The position numbers were made by a program, and so were the translations under genes. Shown one piece after another: positions 8,001 through 17,310 of a stretch of DNA of 64,000 bases (its first letter is position 1; each line of letters opens with the position of its first letter). The notes under the pieces are model-generated. The model had not been told where the DNA came from and did no database searches. It saw only the letters and a program-made list of their open reading frames with translations. Source of the stretch: Aquila chrysaetos chrysaetos (taxonomy: Eukaryota; Chordata; Aves; Accipitriformes; Accipitridae); the NCBI RefSeq assembly GCF_900496995.4, contig NW_024470385.1, positions 1 through 64,000 on the forward strand, in the 5' to 3' direction.

Positions 8001-9166
8001 AGGCACAGCAAGTGGCCTGCGGAGATGGGGGGGGACAGGGGGGTGAGACGGACCCACTGAGCCCCCCTGCCCGGCCGAGCCCCCCCTCCAGCCAGGCAGC
8101 CCCCGCCGGTGACACGGCCGTCACCGCGCGCAGCGCCGGGGTGGCGTGGGCAGGATGGGACTGCGAGAGGGACACCTCCGGGGTCCACAGCTGTCCCCGC
8201 TGCCAGGGGACACGCGGTGCCGGGGGGCACAACGTTGGGGACGCAGCGTCCGCCGGCGCTGGGGACAGCCCCACACCCAGCGGGTGTCCGCAGGGGCTGG
8301 TGCGGCGAGATCCCAGGCACGGCCAGCCCTTGGGTTGTCCCCAAACACGGCCATCCCCTGGGATGTCCCCTCATGTCCCCAGCCTGGCCAGGGCCTGGGT
8401 GTCCCCTTGTGTCCCCAACGTGTCCATCCCTTGGGATGTCCCCAACCTCTCCATCCCTCGGGGTGTCTCCACCATGTCCCCAACCTGTCCAGCCTCTGCA
8501 TGTCCCCAGCTTGGTCATCCCTTGGGGCGTCCCCTTGTGTCCCCAGACTGTCCACCCCTGGGGTGTCCCCCGTGTCCCCAGCCTGTCTGTCCCCTGGGGT
8601 GTCCCCCTGTGTTCCTAACCTGTCCATCCCTGGGGTGTCCCCACCACATCCCCAGGCTGGTCATCCCTGGGGTTTCCCCCCGTGTCCCCAGCCTGGACAC
8701 CCCAGGGTGTCCCCGTGTCCCCAGCCTGGTCATCCTTGGGGTGTCCCCGTTTCCCCCAACGTGTCCATCCCTTGGGGTGTCCCCATGATGTCCCCCCCCG
8801 TGTCCCCAGCCTGGTCATCCTTGGGGTGTCCCCGTTTCCCCCAACGTGTCCACCCCTGGGGTGTCCCCGTTTCCCCCAACATGTCCACCCTCGGGGTGCC
8901 CCCCCCCGTCCCCAGCCTGTCCACCCTCGGGCTGCCCCCGCCGTGTCCCCAGGGTGGCCGCCCCCCCCTCTCCCCCCAGTCCCGCCGCAGCCCTCACCCA
9001 GGCAGTAGGCGCCCCGTAGGGCGGGGGGCCGGAGCAAGGGGGGGTCCCCGCGGCGGGGCCGCAGCAGGTCGCCGAGGGCCGCCGCGTCCCAGCGGTACAG
9101 CAGGTCCAGCAGCGCCAGCCCCGGCACCCGCAGCGCCACGTTGGCCACCGCCTCCAGCCGCGCCAT
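4944..9166 (-). CDS. RNF145-like polytopic ER membrane protein (gene span)
   Basis: Eight minus-strand exons in order encode a protein collinear with the membrane part of RNF145, an ER E3 ubiquitin ligase of the TRC8/RNF139 family that acts in sterol control. The start is ATG at 9166 in a CpG island and the N-terminus LEAVANVALRVP is typical of the family. Later landmarks are LLYRWD, LTALLL, LEVLYVLGS, ECCSTPYS, TEGVTLLLLA, EIADPIVLALGASR and WKHFRGVS. Most exons join with canonical GT-AG sites in matching phase. The gene is not a processed copy. The roughly 270 C-terminal residues of RNF145, including the last membrane segments and the RING finger, are not found; a poly(A) signal follows at 4315. 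One exon junction is out by one base. It could be a functional RING-less form, a decaying gene, or an assembly that lost exons. No symbol is given because it may be a distinct paralogue. Confidence 0.75.
5131..5278 (-). CDS. RNF145-like exon 8
   Basis: 148 bp, acceptor CCCTAG, donor GTACAG. Encodes WKHFRGVSTCLFLLVF, then FFHLDFWLLILVSSCM and TSLQ in phase 0. In RNF145 the next exon continues the membrane domain towards the RING; that exon is not recognisable here. Confidence 0.78.
5541..5729 (-). CDS. RNF145-like exon 7
   Basis: 189 bp, acceptor TGGCAG, donor GTACTG. Encodes GVTEGVTLLLLALRTGLLDL, a long hydrophobic segment, and QSMIEIADPIVLALGASRN, the best conserved block. Both junction phases fit. 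Confidence 0.8.
5939..6080 (-). CDS. RNF145-like exon 6
   Basis: 142 bp, acceptor TTGCAG, donor GTGAGC. The conserved frame starts at 6075 and reads TECCSTPYSLIGLTFTVSYL then LGVLDLCKFCLLGF. With acceptor at 6081 and donor at 6225 the sum of split bases is seven rather than six, so the junction with exon 5 carries one extra base. Confidence 0.65.
6226..6401 (-). CDS. RNF145-like exon 5
   Basis: 176 bp, acceptor CCCCGCAG, donor GTAGGG. Encodes ALEVYRLVALGVSLW, LLFLIFWLVLFSLRL and a Ser-rich loop ending LLFVLLS. The join to exon 6 is one base out of register for the conserved frame. Confidence 0.7.
6420..6567. repeat. Local direct repeat, copy B (intron between exons 4 and 5)
   Basis: Nearly identical to 4374-4520, same orientation. 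It fills most of this 172-bp intron, but the splice acceptor and donor regions lie just outside the match. Confidence 0.85.
6574..6809 (-). CDS. RNF145-like exon 4
   Basis: 236 bp, acceptor CCGCAG, donor GTGAGC. Encodes several membrane segments (LCLCVLCSLLM, LLPVLARLCGLPL, ILTALEVLYVLGSHVLVPF) and CREVVQ. Phase agrees with exon 3 and exon 5. A solo LTR begins only 37 bp upstream of its acceptor side. Confidence 0.75.
6846..7290. mobile_element. Solo ERV LTR with 6-bp target-site duplication
   Basis: A 445-bp segment begins TGTGGGA and ends TCCCGCA, imperfect inverted ends of the TG...CA type. It is flanked on both sides by the direct repeat CGGGAG (6840-6845 and 7291-7296). Its AT-rich composition contrasts with the GC-rich intron around it. 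It contains repeated AACCAAT boxes and a TATAAAA (about 7205) followed by a short R/U5-like tail, so transcription would run on the plus strand, against the host gene. It lies in the intron between exons 3 and 4. Confidence 0.85.
7736..7827 (-). CDS. RNF145-like exon 3
   Basis: 92 bp, acceptor CCCCGCAG, donor GTAAGC. Encodes DCVRRELEYGFQGAVY and then GRFATALAG, matching the loop of the family in order. Phase agrees with both neighbours. Confidence 0.75.
7908..8016 (-). CDS. RNF145-like exon 2 (sterol-sensing-type segment)
   Basis: 109 bp between acceptor GCAG and donor GTGAGT. It encodes HLLCLVVLMLPVRSL and LTALLLGAGH, the second membrane region. The tetrapeptide at residues 76-79 (7949-7960) is YLHL, where RNF145 has an aromatic YLYF motif. 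Confidence 0.75.
8325..8960 (+). repeat. C-rich minisatellite in intron 1
   Basis: Many imperfect copies built from GGGGTGTCCCC, CATGTCCCCA and CCTGTCCATCCCT, with a period of roughly 35-50 bp. Some stretches, such as those around 8700-8760 and 8800-8870, are nearly identical. The chance ORFs over it are Pro/Ser/Gly repeats and are not genes. Confidence 0.85.
8998..9166 (-). CDS. RNF145-like exon 1
   Basis: Start codon at 9166, 56 codons plus one base, then donor GTGAGG at 8997. It encodes the family N-terminus (MARLEAVANVALRVPGLALL, then LLYRWD) and a Pro/Arg-rich loop. Confidence 0.8.
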
Positions 9167-9730
9167 GGCCGGGGGGGGTCGGGGAAGGGGGTCCGGGGTT
9201 GGGGGGGGGGGTCCCCGCGTCCCGCAGCCCCGCCCGATGGGACAGGGGGGACCCCCGACGCCGCCCCGGCCGGCTCCTCCGGCCCGGCAGGGGGCGCGCG
9301 TCCCGCGCCCAGCAGGGGCCCGTCTGCCTCTCGCCGGCGCCCGGCCGCCTCCCGCCGGGAGCTCCCTCTCCCGCTTCTCCCCTCTCCCGCTTCTCCCGCT
9401 CCCGCCGCCGCGGCCGACCCGGTCCCTCCGCCACTTTCGCTTTCTCCCGCCCCGCCCCTACGCCCAGCGCGCAGCGGTGAGGCCTGGCGCCGGGGCGGTG
9501 CGCTGACGCTGCGCCCGCCATCTTAGGAGAGGGCGCGGCGCCGTTTCCTCCACTAGGCCTTCCGCCACCTTGGCTAAGGGCAACGCGCCGGCGGCGGGGA
9601 GTGCGCGCGGCCATCTTGGGGAGGGGGGCGCTGCTCTGCGGTGACGTCGCTCCCGCCCAGCCCCGCGTCAGCCATCTTGGGTGAGGGCAGGCGGTGAGGG
9701 CAGGCTCTGGCCGCCATTTTGGTTGGGGAA
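9167..9730 (-). promoter_or_regulatory. CpG-island promoter with YY1-type motifs
   Basis: GC-rich DNA upstream of the RNF145-like start codon. Four same-orientation YY1-type sites read AAGATGGC or AAAATGGC on the minus strand: 9517-9524, 9610-9617, 9671-9678 and 9713-9720. A CRE-like TGACGTC lies at 9642-9648. YY1 sites of this form usually sit at or just downstream of transcription starts, and all four point along the minus-strand gene. Confidence 0.6.
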
Positions 9731-9769
9731 TCGGGGAGGGGGGGGGGCCTGGGGTCCCCTGCCCCCAGA

Positions 9770-10030
9770 GGGGTCAAATGGGGGCCTCAAGGATTGTCCG
9801 GGACCCTCAGGGGGTCGCCTGAGATCCCTTGGGATCAGCTGGGGTCCTCCGGGACCAGATGGGGCCCTCTGGGGTTGGCTGGGGTAATGTGGGCTCAAGC
9901 GGGGGTCCTCTGGGAATGGGGGGGACCCCATGGGAATATCTGGAGTTCTGGGGGTCGGCTGGGGCTGGGGGGGGACCCCCCAGCATCGGCTGGGATCAGT
10001 GGGGACCTCGAGGATGGGGTCCCTGTGAGC
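9770..10030 (+). repeat. Degenerate G-rich tandem repeat
   Basis: Imperfect copies of about 20-22 bp, of the form GGGACCCTCTGGGGTTGGCT, continue from the promoter island. No gene is seen here. Confidence 0.55.
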
Positions 10031-10269
10031 CCCATCCCTCCGGGTTCTCAGGGGCCGGCCGGCGCCGCTGTGGGGGGACGAACTGGGGGGTCCCAAGGCA
10101 GGTCCCATCCGCACAGAGAGGTTGTGGCTGGTTTGGCACAGCCCCCTCCTCCCCCTCCCCGGGGCAGTGTGGGGCCAGGGCTGCCAAATTGTGGGGGACG
10201 GATGCTCCTCTGGCCTTGGGGTGCACTGGAGAAGTCAGGGATGGCAAAGCCGAAGCACCCCCGCGGGTA

Positions 10270-11655
10270 GCCGGGCCCAGCCACCCAGAAAACAAGAAAA
10301 CCAAAGAGGGAACAAGACAGAGAACGTGGGGAAAGGCAAGGAGAAGGATGCGGAAACAGAGAGCGCGCGCGAGGGATAGGGAGCAGGACAGAGAGATGGA
10401 GCAAGAAAGGAAAAAAAGACGGGAGGCAGAACCAAGGGAAAGAGAGACAAGGACGGGGAGCAGGACAAAGGGACGGAAGAGAAAAAAAAAATAGCGACGG
10501 GCTGCAGGACAGAGATGAAGGGATTAAATAGACAGAGGGAGCACGACGGAAGGACAGAGAGAGACAAAAGGGACAAAGAGCAGGCCAGCATCGGAGGGGA
10601 AAAAACCAACTGCGACAGGCAGTGGGAGAGAGATACGGGAAAAGAAAAAAGTACTGAGGAACAGAAAAAAGAAGGAAGAGACAGCTAGCTGGACAGGGGG
10701 ACACAGTTAGAAACGACGGGAGAGGGAATGGGGCAGAGAGACAGAAAAGGGAGCGAAAGAAAGCAAGGCAGAGGGACTGCAGGGCGGGGCGGGGGGGAAG
10801 GGACAGGGGTCTGGACAGAGATGGAGAAATAAGCAGCAGGGACAGAGGAAAAGAGACAGAAAGAGGGACAGGGAACATGGCAGAGAAGGACAAATCAGGA
10901 CAGCGGCAGGACGCAGATAAAAAACTGGGACGGTCCTCAGGACAGAGAGGAATAGAATACAAGCAGGGAGCGGGACAAAGGGATACAGCGAGAAACGACG
11001 GGACAGGAAGCAAGACAGAGCGACAGACAAGAACAATGACAACGAGAGCGCGCGCCCCAGAGAGAGAGCCAGAGACCGCGAGAAGCACAGGGGGTTGGGG
11101 AATTTAGAAAGAGAAGTATCAGGAGCCCTGCAGAGAGAGGGAGGGTGAATAAAAAAAGGGGCAGGAAGCAGCACAAAGGGTCAGAGAGAGCAAGAGATGA
11201 ACAGGAAGGAGGACGGGGACAGCACGTACAGGCGCAGAGAGGAAAAGAACACCAGGGAACGGGCCAGAGAAATTGGGAGGCGGGGAAAGAGGCAGATGCA
11301 GATCAGGACAAGGAGACCGAAAAGGAAAAAACAGGGACTGGCTGCAGGACAAAGATGGGGGGGGGGGGGGGGGGGGAAGAGGGAGAGGGAGCAGGACAAG
11401 AATGCAGAGAGAAAAAGGAAGGGGGGGCAGTCGAACGAGAGAGAGAAAGGGGGAGAGGAAGAGGGAGCAGGACAAGAGAATAGCCAGAAGAGGAGAGGTA
11501 CAGGGAAGCAAAAAAAAAAAAAACCAAAACAAAAAACCCAAACCAAACCAACCCCCAAACGTCACAGCAGCATGGGAAAGCAAGGGGGCCAGGAGAGGGG
11601 GAGGGAGGGACCGGGACGCACAAGAGGAGCGACAGGGCCCCGAGGGCCCAGGACT
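10270..11655 (+). repeat. Purine-rich degenerate repeat, block 1
   Basis: About 1.4 kb in which the plus strand is almost all purine plus spaced C (GGGACAGAGAG, GGAGCAGGACA). It includes an 18-20-base G run near 11357-11376. A motif of the form ACAGYGAGAAACGAYGGGAC recurs. Chance ORFs on both strands are low complexity and are not genes. Confidence 0.85.
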
Positions 11656-11659
11656 CACC

Positions 11660-11770
11660 ACAGCTCTCGCTCTTGGAGCTGCCAGGAGACCTTGCCAGCT
11701 CAGACGCTTCTTTCTCCTTCTCTCCTCCCTTCCTCTTCTGTAACTCCAGTCGCTTGGCTGTCCTCCACAT
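11660..11770 (-). other. Possible coding exon, unassigned
   Basis: On the minus strand an ATG at 11770 opens a charged frame (MWRTAKRLELQKRKGG, then EKEKEASELARS) that ends at a strong donor GTGAGT (in 11655-11660). The frame is open further upstream to about 11810. Composition is less biased than in the surrounding repeat. It could be a first coding exon of a minus-strand gene driven by the GC-rich island to the right, but no partner exon or family is recognised. Confidence 0.25.
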
Positions 11771-13030
11771 AACGGAACACGCAAGTGTCTCACGGCTCTT
11801 ACGAGATGAGGCCTCCTAGACACGCAGCCTCGCTCGCTCGCTACGTGGCCGTACCCCGCTGCCGGTCGTGCATACGGACCCTGGCGGTCTGACCTGCTGT
11901 GGACTACGAGGAGGGATCCTTCCACACCCGGAGAGGCAGGCTCTCTCTTGCCTGCAGCGGGAGGCAGCTGCCGGCCAGTCGGCCTTCCCTTTCTTCTTCT
12001 TTACCCTTCTGTGGCCTCTCCAGCTTCAGCAGCTCCTGCCCACAGCCAGTAAGCGCTCCGCCTGTCCCTCTGCGCTCCCGCGCCGCGAGGAGAGGGAGGC
12101 CAGGCAGAGACAGCCCACGCAAGCCTGAGGCTGCTGCAGTCAACGGCATCCCCGGGGGACGAACGGACAACCGCACCCACAGCCTGGCCTCTGGGAGAGG
12201 GAAAGAGGCAGCAGTGACCGTTATGACCGCAGCTCGACCCTGGCCGGAGCCCCCTCCTTCCGCAGGGGCTTCCGCAGACGCCGCTCGTTCCCCGCGCCGC
12301 TGCTAGCGGCACCCACGTTGAGGGAGACTCGAGAACACCGCAGGGCCGGCTTGCTGCCCTCACGACAGGGCTCGGGGGCTGCCTGCGGCCACAGCACAGG
12401 CTCCAGGGGAGGGGCTGGAGCTGGGGGCAGCCGCACGGGCCGAGCGGGGCCGGGGGAGCTCTGGCGACTCGGGGAGGCGCCCGCTGGCCGCGCCTGGGGG
12501 GTGCGCGCCTCCGTCCCCTCTTCCCTTCTACCGGCGGCTCTCGGGGAACTCCCCGGCGCTGCCCTGGCCCGGCTCGCCTCCGGCGGACCGGGAGCCTGCC
12601 GCGGCGGCCGCTTCGCAGCTTCCCGTCCCGGCAGCCCCGGGCGGCCAGCGGGCAGGAGGCACCCCTCGCCCTCGCCCCCGCCGGAGGGGATCGCTCGCCT
12701 CACCCGCGGTCCCGGCGCTCGCCCCGCTGCCGCCGAGACCCGCGCCCTGCGCACCGCCACGCGGCTCCCGGGGACCGCGCGTGCGCCGGAGGGGCCGGAG
12801 CCGGCGCGCGAACGCCGGGCTGCCCCACGCGCAGGACGGCGCATGCGCCCGGGAGGCGCGTCCGCACGGCTGGTCGGGGAGCGGGCGCAGCGGGAAGCCC
12901 GCGGAAAACCACGCGAAACCGGCGACGCTCCTGAGTCTGAGCCGGTCGGACTCCGGGGGCCGCGGCGGCGGCAGCGAGGACTACGCCGCGCCCGAGAGCC
13001 ACGCTGCTGCCCGGCCGCCGAGTCCGCGAA

Positions 13031-13051
13031 AACTACAGCTCCCGGCATGCC
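13031..13051 (+). promoter_or_regulatory. ZNF143/THAP11-type promoter motif
   Basis: AACTACAGCTCCCGGCATGC closely follows the known ACTACAATTCCCAGCATGC consensus bound at many vertebrate CpG-island promoters. The match is long and lies in the middle of the island, which supports a real promoter although the gene is not identified. Confidence 0.6.
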
Positions 13052-13174
13052 CCGGGAGGCAGCCCGCCCTGCTGCCTGACCCCGCGGGGACGCCGCTTCC
13101 GTTTCCGCCCACCCCCACGCCGGCGCAGCCGCAGTCCCCGCCGAGCCCCCAGCGCCGCTCCGTGCAGCTCTGGC

Positions 13175-13415
13175 GCGCTCCCGCCGCCGCCGCTCCGGCA
13201 CGGCGCGGCCCCCCCCGCCCGGCTGCGGCTCGGGGCAGCGCCCGCCGCCGCCGCTCCGCCACGGCGCGGCCCCCCCCGCCCGGCTGCGGCTCGGGGCAGC
13301 GCCCGCCGCCGCCGCTCCGGCACGGCGCGGCCCCCCCCGCCCGGCTGCGGCTCGGGGCAGCGCCCGCCGCCGCCGCTCCGCCACGGCGCGGCCCCCCCCC
13401 CCGCTGCCGCTCCGT
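13175..13415 (+). repeat. 61-bp tandem repeat, about four copies
   Basis: The junction CACGGCGCGG occurs at 13199, 13260, 13321 and 13382, an exact 61-bp period. The copies are nearly identical; the base before CACGG alternates (CCGGCA, CCGCCA, CCGGCA, CCGCCA), hinting at a 122-bp higher-order unit. Confidence 0.9.
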
Positions 13416-14159
13416 GCGTCCGACACGGACCCCGCCGTCCTCCTCGGGGTTTTCCCCGGGACCCGCCGGGCGATTGCGCAGCCCCGCCACGGGGCCCCGC
13501 GCCCCCCCCCTCGGCCGACGTGCTCCCAGCCCCCCTGTGAGCCCCCAGGCCCCCCCCCCGGCCTCGGCACGGGCGGCCCCCACCTCCCCCGGGCCACCCC
13601 CGCCTGGGACGTTCGCGGTCCGAGGGGCGCCCGGCCCCGCTCACCTTCTCCCGAGGGGCAGCCGCAGCCCGGCCACTGCTCCGCTCCTGCCTGGGCTCCC
13701 ACCGGCCCCGCCGCGGCCCCTCCCCCGGCAGCCCCCCCCTTTCCAGGGAGGGGCCGTCGCCATCAGCCTCACTGCCCGCACCTGGGGCTCCTCCAGCCCC
13801 GGCCCGCAGCTGGAGCCCAGCAGGAACAGGGGGGGCATGGCCCGACCCCCCCAGCGCCTCACCTCCTCCTCCCCTGGGCTCCCTCACGGCCCCTCGCCCC
13901 GTGCAAAGGGAGCGCAAACGCAGCCCGGAGGGCAAAGGGGACGGACGGCCAGTGTTCGTTCAGTCAGTTGTGCACCTAACGAGTCCTGCCAGCGAGTCCG
14001 CTCCGGGGCTCGGCCCCCTCCCCGACGCTCCCCCTGCCCCTGGGACACCTCGGCAGTCGGTCCCAGAGCCACGCTCGTCGGTCTGTCGGGGAACGCACGG
14101 TCGGTCGGCTGGCTCCTGGAGCGATGGGCTGCTGGGCAGAGGCGAAGGCTGCCAAAAAC

Positions 14160-15290
14160 GAGGAGCAGGACACTAGAGGAGAGGAGAAAAGCGGTAGCTG
14201 GCTGGACAGTGGGGGTGTAGCGAGAAAGCACGAGGCAGGGAATGGGACACGCAGAGAAAGACAGGTACAGGAAAAATGACAGAGGCACAGCAAGAGGGAA
14301 GACAAAAGGGAGTAGGACAGAGACGGAGGAAGAAGCAGCAGGGACCGAGGAAGAGAGGCAGAAAGGGAGAGGGAGCAGGGCAGATAAAGAGCAGGGCAGG
14401 GAGCAGGATGGAGAAAAAAAACTGGGATGGGCAGCACAACAGAGAGGGATTAAATAGAACGGGGCAGGGAGCAGGACAGAGGGATACAGTGAGAAACGAT
14501 GGGACAGGGAGCAGGACAAATTGGGGCAGGGAGAAGGACAGAGCAACAGAGAGAAAGAGGGGCAGGGAGCAGGACAGTGGTAGAAAGATGAGAAGGACAG
14601 AGAGAGAAAGGGAGACGAGGACAGAAAGGTAGTGACCGCCAGGGTGGAGGGTGGGGTGAGAGAGAAAGATGGGGGCAGGGAGCAGGGGTGAGAGAAGGAG
14701 AAAGAGGGATGGGGAGTAGGACAGAGGATTATAAAGAGAAAAGTAAGACAAGGGAGAAGGACTAAGGAGCAGAGATAGGTACAGTGGAAAGGACAATTAG
14801 ATGGAGGAAGAAATAGGGTTAGGGTGCAGTACAAAAGGACAGACAGAGAAAAAGGAGAGGAAGAAGGAAGGAAGGATAAAGATGGGGACAGGGAGTGGGA
14901 TACATGGAGAGAGAAGTAGGCCAGAGAACAGGGAAGAGGGATTGAGTAACATAGAGAGAGGTGCAGATTGGGACAAAGATGGAGAAAGTAAAAACAATGG
15001 GCTGGAGGACCTGCTTCTGACAACCTGTCACACTCCTGATGTCACTTCCATGGCCTCAAAAATGGGACATGGCACAGGATGGAGGAATGGGGGAGTGAAA
15101 GAACAGGCACAGGGAACTTTTTAAAAAGAAAAAAAATAGAAAACAAGAGAGACCAAAATAGTGATGGGGAATGGGATAGGGATGGGGAGCAGGACAGAAC
15201 GAGATAGGAACAAGAGAGACAGGACACTGGACAGAAAGTGAGAGGGAAAAAGAGACAGAATGCTGGATATAGCACAGCATGTTAAGGTAT
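14160..15290 (+). repeat. Purine-rich degenerate repeat, block 2
   Basis: Same composition and motifs as the block at 10270-11655. The order of submotifs at about 14,310-14,530 parallels 10,800-11,020: a GGAGAAATAAGCAGCAGGGA-like stretch, an AAAAAACTGGGA stretch, a CAGAGAGG-A-T stretch, then GGGATACAG-GAGAAACGA. The two blocks are therefore collinear relatives, not just similar in composition. Confidence 0.8.
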
Positions 15291-17228
15291 GTATGGGCAC
15301 CCAGAACACAGAATTCGTCTTGAATCTGGTCCATGGTGGAGAGAAAGCCTTGACTGCTTTGGTTGTCTGGATTTTTCAAATCAACTGCGAACCTAAGTTA
15401 AGTCCCATGCCTGTGCCATGAAAAGGGGAAAGAGGTTTCTACATTATGTATAACAGGTTTATTTTCTATGCAAGTATTAATACATTGCCTTCCCCTGCTG
15501 TGTTTCTTGGGTATTGTACAGTATTTTCACCAGTCATGAATAAATGCATTTGAAGAGTTTGTACTATTACTGACTTAAGGTATTTTTGGTTTGAAAGAAA
15601 ACCAAGAAAACACCGTCCTGGAGGTGATTCCATTTTAACAGTCTCTGAATTTCCAGTATTTGAAAGGAAAAATAATGGGGTAAATGCAGGAGTATGCAGC
15701 TATTACCAACACTGAACAGTTAATAATTACTTATTACTTTTCCTACCCTTTAGATGCATTTAAGGCATCCAAACCCCGAAGAACAGCAGCATTAGGCACT
15801 GATTAACATATGGCAAACTTGAGGGTGAATGCGAAAAAAACCCAAACAAATTTCAAAAAACATTAATAACTCAGGAGTGGAAGGTGTACCTTAAAAAGAA
15901 ATCAAAAGAGCAGAGATCAGGCAGAGGGTTTCATTCCTGCTTTTGCTTTCATTGCAGTGCCTAAATGCACATTCAAGGTCCCAGGTCAGGGGAAAAGCTG
16001 TACCCCTCTGGAGAGACATAAGGGGACCCCTTTGGAGCCAAGTAACTACATCCCTCCTGCACTGCAGAAAGCACCCTGGTAGGATGAACAGGGAGCCCTT
16101 TGCACACCAATCCTCACTGGCAGGGGTCGTGACCAGCAAGAGACTAATGGATGGCTTCCCTGCCAAAATTTCATGAAGCTTGTAAAAGAAACAAACATGT
16201 AGTGCTTGCCTCCCCAATCCATGCCTCACAGACTGAGCAGTGTAAGTACAGAGAAAGATGCCATGACAGCATGGAATAACGTACGAAAAACACAAATGGT
16301 ATGGGAAAGACTCTAGCAAAGCTGCTGGTTTGCCCTGCCACCCCTTTGAAGCTTGGCTTCCCTGCTTGTACACACTCAGCGAACTCTGATGGGAGAAGGA
16401 GTTTGCCTTATCAACCCTGGCAAGGCACCTTTCCCCATGTAATAAAATTGATGCTTGGATTGCCATGCCTCCATTCTGTTGGGTAACAATGGGCTGGCCA
16501 CTGGTAGCTATAATTCTGCAGAGAAAAAACAAGATTAAAAAACTGACAAAAGAGAGGGAAGTAACAGCTCCATAGCTGTTAGACAGGAAAGTAGACAGGA
16601 AAGCTATATACCTATTACTGGGTACATTCCTTATTCTAACAGAGTCCTTTGGTATTTGAACACAAGCTGTGACTTTCTTATTATCACATTAGAAAGGGTA
16701 GAAGAGGGGGGAAAAGGTGGGGAGAAGGGGAGGAGAGGCAAAGGGAAAAAGAGGGAGAGGGAGAAGAGAAGGCAAATATTTTCTGAGACATACAGAGGGT
16801 AAAGGTGGTTGTATAGACTGTATCAGAGCAGGCAGAGCAGTGTGCCTATAATCCTGGCAAGGAAAAAACACATTTCATTTAACAAATGTGGATTTAACAA
16901 GAAACGTCAGGAAAACCTGTTACTTTGCCCAAGTACACAAAACTAATACAAGGAGAATGACACCCAAAGCTATGGAAAGGAAAGCCTTTATGATGATGCT
17001 AGTGGAAGACTCAAGGGAAGTTTCCCTGGGCCTGCAAGTTCCCACACAGGCCTTGAACAGGGATAGGGAGTTGCTTCATGGCAATGGAATGGACTGTTAA
17101 CCTAATGTATTCAGTGTAAAACAGATATTCAAGTCTATTCAAATCTATTACTGTTGCCTACAGCCCATAGTACTACCATGATCCACACAATAATTTCTGC
17201 GCTACCCTTTTATTTATTATGATCTTCT
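15291..17228. other. Gene-free AT-balanced DNA
   Basis: No coding exon, RNA gene or recognisable element was found. Short chance ORFs only. A purine-rich stretch (GGAGAAGGGGAGGAG) occurs at about 16,695-16,780. Confidence 0.5.
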
Positions 17229-17310
17229 CCACTAACAGGAATATATAGACAGGTATAGCTATAGATACAGAGTTCTAGCTAAAGATACAGGTACAGATAG
17301 ATATATACAC

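Larger units (their letters stand above)
11800..14150. promoter_or_regulatory. Large CpG island with no recognised gene
   Basis: About 2.3 kb of extreme G+C with dense CpG, strongest at 12,230-13,700. Long open frames on both strands consist of Ala/Arg/Pro/Gly only and reflect composition. It holds a ZNF143-type motif and a 61-bp tandem repeat. It is flanked on both sides by purine-rich repeat blocks. Confidence 0.65.

Noticed and set aside
8146-9480. 444-codon plus-strand ORF
   Set aside because: It reads through the GTCCCC minisatellite and the promoter island antisense to the RNF145-like exons; composition explains it.
10048-11770. Long minus-strand ORFs rich in Ser, Leu, Pro and Cys
   Set aside because: They are translations of the pyrimidine strand of the purine-rich repeat, with no conserved domain.
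12221-14220. Long overlapping ORFs (over 470 codons) on both strands
   Set aside because: They consist almost wholly of Ala, Arg, Gly and Pro, occur on both strands at once, and follow the CpG-island composition and 61-bp repeat.
15891-16532. 213-codon minus-strand ORF
   Set aside because: No recognisable domain and no splice or poly(A) context; most likely chance in balanced-composition DNA.
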